Source of the DNA: JAFGTF01 sp035527995
GTDB taxonomy: Bacteria; Spirochaetota; B62-G9; DRHN01
Reading direction: 5' to 3'
Assembly (NCBI GenBank): GCA_035527995.1
Contig: DATKZJ010000193.1
Location: 1 to 9,018, forward strand
DNA length: 9,018 nt
In this document: positions 4,884 to 9,018 of the stretch, one piece after another
Numbering within the stretch: position 1 is the stretch's first letter
Layout of the letters: every line of letters begins with the position of its first letter
Program-made: the position numbers and the translations under genes
Notes under the pieces: generated by a model
Databases searched by the model: none
The model's input: the letters and a program-made list of their open reading frames with translations, nothing else
Told to the model about the DNA's origin: nothing

Positions 4884-6974
4884 TTAACCGGTGATCAGAG
4901 AGACCTCCACCTGCACCGAGTGGGTTCGTGAACCCATGCTCGGTTCTGTGGGCTCTGTTGGAGTCAGGACGTTGACTGATCCTGCTGTTTCAGTTCCTTC
5001 TTTATCAAACGTTGGCCATACACCCTCACATGCTGATACTACTCCCGGCATTATGTCTTCCGTAACCTGGACCCTGATCCGCATCCCTCCCTGCCTGCTT
5101 GCAACGAGGACCTCCCCCTTATCCGATATGCCGCGGATCTGTGCGTCGCGAGGGTTCATCGTGAGAGAATCTTCCTGCTGCCTCCTGAACCAGGGGATGT
5201 TGTAGTTCTGGGAGTGGGTTCTGAGCCTCGCGTGCGGTGTAACGAGGCGGAGTGGAAATTTACTGTCATCCGGAAGCACTCTACAGTGCGGTACTGCAGA
5301 GAAGCCGGTTTTGGCGTATTCTGACGAAAAGATCTCGATGCGGCCGGAAGGCGTGTCGAGCGGATATTTATCAGGATCTGCAGCGAATTCCGACAGTCCG
5401 GTCCTGAGCTGCTCTTTTCCTTCATATATACCCGTTTCTTTGAAACTCTCTATATCGCTTATTTCGGAATTCTCAAATATATACGCCAGCCATTCTTCCG
5501 CATTGCGGTTTTCGGAAAACGCTTCGAGAAACCCCATGCGGTCCGCCAGACCACAGAATATGTCGTAGTCGTTCCTCGATTCGTAGAGCGGCTCCACAGC
5601 CTTGTGGGAGTAGAAAAGACGGTTGCTCCTCGGAAAGATGATGTCCTCCCGCTCGAGAAAGGTCGTCACAGGCAGGACTACGTCGCAGTAGCGCGCAGTG
5701 GGGGTAAGAAAGTAGTCGTGGCATACGGCGAAGTCGACCTTCCTGAAGGCTTTTATGTTCTTATTGAGGTCACTCCCCTGAGAGAGGTAGTTGCAGCCTA
5801 CAACATAGATGAATCTGATATCGCTCGGGAATCCACCCTTCTTCCCTTCGAGAACGACATCCGGCCACCTGTAGATCTGTACTGTCGGCCCTTCAGATTT
5901 TCCGCTCCACTCGATCGTGCCGCACTGCGGGTGCGGAAGCTTGTTCAGCACGTTGCCCCCTGTAGACCCGCCCTGCACACCGACGTTTCCTGTTGCGGCC
6001 TGGAGAACGGCTGAAAAACGAGCTGCCTCCTCTCCTCCCCATGTCCGCTGAAAGGACAGCCCGGGAAGGAGCGCGGCAGGTTTGGTCCGACCGTAGAGGC
6101 GGGCAAACTCACGTATCGTTTCTTTCGGGGTCCCGCACAAGCCCTCAGCCCATTCGAGCGATTTTGCCTGACTGTCTTCACCGCCCGTAATATATCTCTC
6201 AAGATGTTCAAACCCTATGCTCAGCCGCGATAGAGCATGGCGGTCGACGAGACCTTCCTCGATCAATACGTACAACACGGCCGCCATGAGCACGCTGTCC
6301 GTTCCGGGCAGCACGGGAATCCACTGCGTACCGAGCTGCGATACTGTCCTGGTACGGCGGGGGTCGATGACAATGACAGGAACCCCTCTTTTTTTCGCCT
6401 CCCCGATCCTCACGAACATCTCACACCCGAACCTCGTATCCGCGAAGTTCGCTCCCCAGAGAATGATGAGATTCGAGAACTGCAGTGTCCCCGGATCGAT
6501 ACCGGTATCTGCAGAACCGAAGAGGTACGGTTTCACGAACTCTATCGTCTGCTCGCTGTAGTTTCCATCTGCAACCGTGCATCCCCCCAAAAGTCCGAAG
6601 AAACGGTCTTTGAGAAGCGCAGTATTGTGCACAGCGCCGATGCACCCTCCGGAGCCGCCGAGCGGTAGTATGGCCCCCTCACCTCTCTTTTCTTTTGTCT
6701 CAAGGAGCTTGTGTGCGACAAGATCGAGCGCCTCGTCCCACGCTATCTCTTTAAAATCACCAGACCCTCTCGGGCCGGTCCGGAGCAGAGGCCGTTTCAG
6801 CCTGTCTTTCGCGTACACCACCCGCGGCATTCCGTATCCCCGGACGCACCCCGTCATACAGGAATTCTTATGGGAATTATTGGTGATCTTTACAAGACGG
6901 CCGTTTTCGACATGTGCAAGCAGGGGACATCCTCCGCCGCAATCCTTGTTGCAGGAAACTGGAAGCGTAGTCAT
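4884..6974 (-). CDS. Molybdopterin oxidoreductase, DMSO reductase family
   Basis: This 696-residue catalytic subunit uses a bis-molybdopterin cofactor. The N-terminus carries a [4Fe-4S] site C8-x3-C12-x3-C16-x26-C43 with C43-V-R-G, the spacing style of DmsA-type enzymes. ADGNYSEQ places Ser140 where DmsA has its molybdenum-ligating serine (YSSAQ), so oxide reduction fits better than a Cys/Sec-ligated formate dehydrogenase. LIILWGANFADTR, VIVIDPRRTRT, WIPVLPGTD and TGNVGVQGG are typical cofactor-binding segments. The dinucleotide-binding C-terminal domain starts near 573 (FPLRLVTPHARLRTHSQ). There is no Tat signal before the cysteine motif, so the protein is probably cytoplasmic. It is shorter than DmsA (about 800), and no Fe-S or membrane-anchor subunit gene is adjacent. 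AAGGAG lies 9 nt before the ATG. The substrate cannot be assigned; an atypical dehydrogenase or hydroxytransferase is possible. Confidence 0.9.
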   Translation of the reverse strand: MTTLPVSCNKDCGGGCPLLAHVENGRLVKITNNSHKNSCMTGCVRGYGMPRVVYAKDRLKRPLLRTGPRGSGDFKEIAWDEALDLVAHKLLETKEKRGEGAILPLGGSGGCIGAVHNTALLKDRFFGLLGGCTVADGNYSEQTIEFVKPYLFGSADTGIDPGTLQFSNLIILWGANFADTRFGCEMFVRIGEAKKRGVPVIVIDPRRTRTVSQLGTQWIPVLPGTDSVLMAAVLYVLIEEGLVDRHALSRLSIGFEHLERYITGGEDSQAKSLEWAEGLCGTPKETIREFARLYGRTKPAALLPGLSFQRTWGGEEAARFSAVLQAATGNVGVQGGSTGGNVLNKLPHPQCGTIEWSGKSEGPTVQIYRWPDVVLEGKKGGFPSDIRFIYVVGCNYLSQGSDLNKNIKAFRKVDFAVCHDYFLTPTARYCDVVLPVTTFLEREDIIFPRSNRLFYSHKAVEPLYESRNDYDIFCGLADRMGFLEAFSENRNAEEWLAYIFENSEISDIESFKETGIYEGKEQLRTGLSEFAADPDKYPLDTPSGRIEIFSSEYAKTGFSAVPHCRVLPDDSKFPLRLVTPHARLRTHSQNYNIPWFRRQQEDSLTMNPRDAQIRGISDKGEVLVASRQGGMRIRVQVTEDIMPGVVSACEGVWPTFDKEGTETAGSVNVLTPTEPTEPSMGSRTHSVQVEVSLITG

Positions 6975-7099
6975 TTATAAAAGCTCCTTGAGCGGCATAA
7001 TAAATATTCAGGGGTTAATAATAAGGCGAGCAGCCTCTTTTGAGTAGGGTAAATTTGAAGGTCTTTAAAGATACATCAGAGACGGGAAAAAAACAATAG

Positions 7100-7255
7100 T
7101 TGGGGACAGGGTTTAACTCTATGACACTATCACTGAACTTCTTTTTTAATGTATCGCTGTAATTCTATGACATAGCTGGTTTAGGGGAAGACAATACACT
7201 CATGAGAATATGAAATCCCAAACAGCGATGTCATACTGTCAAACCCCGTCCCCTT
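7100..7255. mobile_element. MITE-like element with 26-bp imperfect terminal inverted repeats
   Basis: The left arm (7100-7125, starting TTGGGGACAGGGTTTAAC) and the reverse complement of the right arm (7230-7255, starting AAGGGGACGGGGTTTGAC) agree at about 20 of 26 positions, both ending in TATGAC. A further inner pair is exact: ATCGCTGT (7153-7160) and ACAGCGAT (7222-7229). The motif TATGACA also recurs at 7166-7175. The element is too short to encode a transposase. GGGGAC-GGGTTTGAC ends of this kind occur in small repeats linked to IS200/Y1 (REP-type) transposases in many anaerobe genomes, but that link is from memory. No target duplication was identified. The right arm overlaps the end of the nitrilase-family gene. 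Confidence 0.6.
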
Positions 7256-8031
7256 TGTACAACATCGAATCGCAGACCTTCGAGGAAGGGAAGTTTCTTC
7301 CGCGTTTCGTCTATTATGGAGAGATCGATGTCGCAGGTGTAGAACCCCTCTTCAATACCCATGCTGCAGACTGAGACTCCCCACGGGTTCACCACCATGC
7401 TCCTGCCTACCCACCACTTCCCTGTTTGGTTCGATGCCGCCAGGAATATGGAGTTGTCCAGAGCGCGTGAGCGGATGTTGAGTCCCCAGTGGTCGTGATT
7501 GGGCTGGAAGAAGCAGGCCGGTAGAAACACAACCTTCACACCCCGAACTGCATAGTAGCGGAAGATCTCGGGAAATCTTATGTCATAGCATATTGCAACG
7601 CCAAAACGAAGGCCGTCGAGCTCACAGATCAGCGGTTCTTCTCCAAAGGCGATGCCGCTTGACTCCGCGTACCCGAATGCGTCGAAGAGGTGCATCTTCC
7701 GGTATTTTCCCTTTATTTCACCCTTCCGGTCGAACACGAGGCAGGTGTTGTAGACTTTATCCCCATCTTTCTCGAAGAAAGAGCCCGCAATAAGGTTCAC
7801 CTCATGATCTTTTGCAAGCCCTGAGAGCATTTTTGTAAGAGGAGAGGGGATCGTATGAGCATGTATAAAAGCCTCATCCGGTTTCGCAGCGATCTCGAAC
7901 ATCTCAGGCAGTACTATGAAATCGGGTTTCTTTTCTGCAGCTTTTTTAAACAGCGATACTGTTTTTTTGATGTTTTTCTCATTGTCTTTTCCGGACTCGA
8001 GTTGAATCCCGCTTATCCTGTATTTTCTCAT
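7231..8031 (-). CDS. Carbon-nitrogen hydrolase (nitrilase superfamily amidase, Nit/omega-amidase-like)
   Basis: This 266-residue enzyme has the complete Glu-Lys-Cys triad: E43 in LPEMF, K112 in YRKMHLFD and C148 in GVAICYDIRFPE. The RKxHLFD and CYDxRFPE motifs point to the Nit1/Nit2-like branch (omega-amidase or deaminated-glutathione amidase type), which hydrolyses small dicarboxylate amides in the cytoplasm. The length is normal for the family (about 260-280), and no signal peptide is present. AGGGAG lies 8 nt upstream of the ATG at 8029-8031. The last eight codons (QRGRGLTV) and the TGA at 7231-7233 lie in or next to the right arm of the MITE-like repeat, so the native C-terminal end was probably replaced when the repeat inserted. 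All catalytic parts are upstream of that point. The gene faces away from the thioesterase gene at 8196. The exact substrate is not determined by sequence. Confidence 0.92.
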   Translation of the reverse strand: MRKYRISGIQLESGKDNEKNIKKTVSLFKKAAEKKPDFIVLPEMFEIAAKPDEAFIHAHTIPSPLTKMLSGLAKDHEVNLIAGSFFEKDGDKVYNTCLVFDRKGEIKGKYRKMHLFDAFGYAESSGIAFGEEPLICELDGLRFGVAICYDIRFPEIFRYYAVRGVKVVFLPACFFQPNHDHWGLNIRSRALDNSIFLAASNQTGKWWVGRSMVVNPWGVSVCSMGIEEGFYTCDIDLSIIDETRKKLPFLEGLRFDVVQRGRGLTV

Positions 8032-8195
8032 TAGCTATACTCCCTGACATATTACTATTGATGCTCTTGATAGAATAATACTACATTTAACCGTAATTCT
8101 GCTACTTGATTTATAAGCACTGTCGGTATCAAATTGTACGTGTAAGGGAGATTGCCCTGTTTTTATAAGAAAAGGCTTGTTATGAAGAGAAAAAT
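8032..8195. promoter_or_regulatory. Divergent promoter region between amidase and thioesterase genes
   Basis: This 164-base AT-rich gap separates two divergent genes and should hold promoters for both. Candidate boxes exist (for example TTGATT 8106-8111 with TATCAA 8127-8132 on the plus strand), but their spacing is only 15, so none is a firm call. A five-codon frame starting at 8182 ends at the TGA spanning 8197-8199, overlapping the thioesterase ATG in the ATATGA context. No operator was recognised. Confidence 0.25.
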
Positions 8196-8621
8196 ATGAA
8201 AAATGCACGGATCGAGGTAAGAGTACGGTATGTAGAGACAGACAAGATGGGAATAGCTCACCACACACACCACTTCTCATGGATGGAGCAGGCGCGTACA
8301 GAGCTCATGCGCAGAAACGGGCTTTCATACAGAGAGCTCGAACAGAAGGGGTTCTTGCTTCCGGTCCGGGAGGCCTTCTGCAGATACAGGAGGGGGCTTC
8401 CATACGACGAGCGGGTCACAGTCGAGGCTGAGCTCCTTGAAATCGGCGGAGCGAGCCTCAAGATCGGGTACAGGATGTACCGCTTCTCCGACAATGCTCT
8501 CGCGGCAGAGGGATACACCCTGCATCCGTTTACGGACAGCAGCGGCAAGGTCGTGAAGACGCCGGAATTCTTTATAAAGCTGTTTTCGTCCCCCTCACAT
8601 GATTCTGAAAAACTATCTTAA
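8196..8621 (+). CDS. Acyl-CoA thioesterase, 4HBT hotdog-fold (YbgC/FadM type)
   Basis: This 141-residue single hotdog-fold protein hydrolyses acyl-CoA thioesters by family. The N-terminal signature RVRYVETDKMGIAHHTHHF followed by WMEQARTELMR is the YbgC pattern (Y.DTD..G..YH..Y....E.AR.E..R). The catalytic Asp is D16, and E31 lies in the helix. The usual tyrosines of the VYH..Y segment are replaced by histidines (AHHTHHF), a variant that may alter substrate preference. The length is typical (130-150). The start at 8196 is preceded only by a weak AAGAGA; the upstream ATG at 8182 is in a frame that stops at once. It is not next to tol-pal genes, unlike E. coli ybgC, so a general acyl-CoA housekeeping or aromatic-acid role is as likely. 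Its TAA (8619-8621) overlaps the stop of the convergent methyltransferase gene. Confidence 0.9.
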   Translation: MKNARIEVRVRYVETDKMGIAHHTHHFSWMEQARTELMRRNGLSYRELEQKGFLLPVREAFCRYRRGLPYDERVTVEAELLEIGGASLKIGYRMYRFSDNALAAEGYTLHPFTDSSGKVVKTPEFFIKLFSSPSHDSEKLS

Positions 8622-9018
8622 TTACTCCGCTTTTTGCCCTTTACCCGCTCTGCGATGAGCCTTGTGTACTCCGGAGTGGTGCCGCAGCACCCCCCAATGA
8701 TCGTGGCGCCGGCTTTTATCTCTTTGTCGAGGAAAGATACCATGTAATCCGGCGTCTGGTCGAAAACTGTAACCCCGTCCTTTATCTTCGGTAATCCCGC
8801 GTTGGGATACATAATGAGCGGGGCGTCCGTCAGAGACCTCATCTGCCCGATGACCTCTATGTACTCGCTGATCAGCCCGCAGTTCGTGCCTACGGCGTCC
8901 GCTCCTTCATCGAGAAGCCTCTTTACAGAATCGCCGATCGCGTTGCCGAACAGAGTCCTGTAGTCTCCCTTCTTCGTACGGTTGAACACGAGAGAGAGGA
9001 ACACAGGAAGGCCGGTCT
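8618..9018 (-). CDS. Homocysteine S-methyltransferase family protein, partial (N-terminus beyond window)
   Basis: Only the C-terminal part is present; the frame is open through the window edge, and the GTG at 9002-9004 is internal. Numbered from that codon, the zinc-binding cysteines are visible: C42 in GTNCGL, and C106 and C107 in IGGCCGTTPEY. YPNAGLP and the phrase GVTVFDQTPDYM are also typical of the Hcy-binding barrel of MetH and its stand-alone relatives. The domain binds homocysteine thiolate on zinc and accepts a methyl group from a corrinoid or other donor. The protein ends soon after the GGCCGTTP motif (IAERVKGKKRSN), with no folate-binding domain fused behind it. It is therefore a single-domain enzyme or split MetH component rather than full-length MetH. 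It converges on the thioesterase gene, and the two stop codons share TTAA (8618-8621). Confidence 0.88.
   Translation of the reverse strand, partial: TGLPVFLSLVFNRTKKGDYRTLFGNAIGDSVKRLLDEGADAVGTNCGLISEYIEVIGQMRSLTDAPLIMYPNAGLPKIKDGVTVFDQTPDYMVSFLDKEIKAGATIIGGCCGTTPEYTRLIAERVKGKKRSN

Noticed and set aside
8035..8280. Minus-strand open frame of 81 codons upstream of the amidase
   Set aside because: It overlaps the thioesterase start, has no motif and sits where the amidase promoter should be.
1..9018. CRISPR array, rRNA genes, phage or toxin-antitoxin module
   Set aside because: No spaced identical repeats, rRNA motifs or matching protein signatures were seen on either strand.

Overview
The window looks like a piece of a Gram-negative, probably anaerobic bacterial chromosome. 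The closest general impression is Desulfobacterota (deltaproteobacteria) or Nitrospirota. This rests on envelope proteins combining signal peptide, FecR-like and TPR segments, a DMSO-reductase-family molybdoenzyme, a B12-binding radical SAM protein, a stand-alone homocysteine methyltransferase-type gene and scattered small mobile elements. Taxonomy is inferred from gene style only.

Left part (1-4529). Two paralogous minus-strand genes encode secreted FecR-like/TPR proteins (1-791, cut by the window edge, and 2700-3620). Between them, in the opposite direction, lies an AT-richer gene for a B12-binding radical SAM protein (987-2414), resembling the hopanoid C-3 methylase (HpnR) type of enzyme. 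Upstream of the second FecR/TPR gene, 10 nt away, is a damaged gene (3631-4529). Its first ~48 codons look like the N-terminus of an IS256-family transposase, joined in frame to the C-terminal part of a transglutaminase-like/TPR protein. A one-base frameshift in a G run then cuts off its last TPR. The transposase-derived piece carries a perfect 36-bp palindrome.

Middle (4530-4883). This is an AT-rich intergenic stretch with the presumed outer end of the IS256 remnant on one side. On the other side is a plus-strand structured segment that resembles the 5' half of a ydaO/yuaA (c-di-AMP) riboswitch. It abuts the end of the next gene with no regulated gene behind it. The stretch reads as a rearrangement scar.

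Right part (4884-9018). An orphan molybdopterin oxidoreductase without a Tat signal or adjacent electron-transfer subunits (minus) is followed by a 156-bp MITE-like inverted-repeat element. One arm of that element supplies the last codons and the stop of a nitrilase-superfamily amidase gene (minus). A YbgC-type acyl-CoA thioesterase gene (plus) is divergent from the amidase. It converges on the C-terminal part of a homocysteine S-methyltransferase-type gene (minus, cut by the window edge), the two stop codons sharing the tetranucleotide TTAA.

The most notable biology is the IS-generated chimera with its palindrome, the possible orphan riboswitch half, the coding MITE arm, and the duplicated FecR/TPR envelope module paired with a transglutaminase-like/TPR gene. 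No CRISPR array, rRNA, tRNA or phage gene was recognised.
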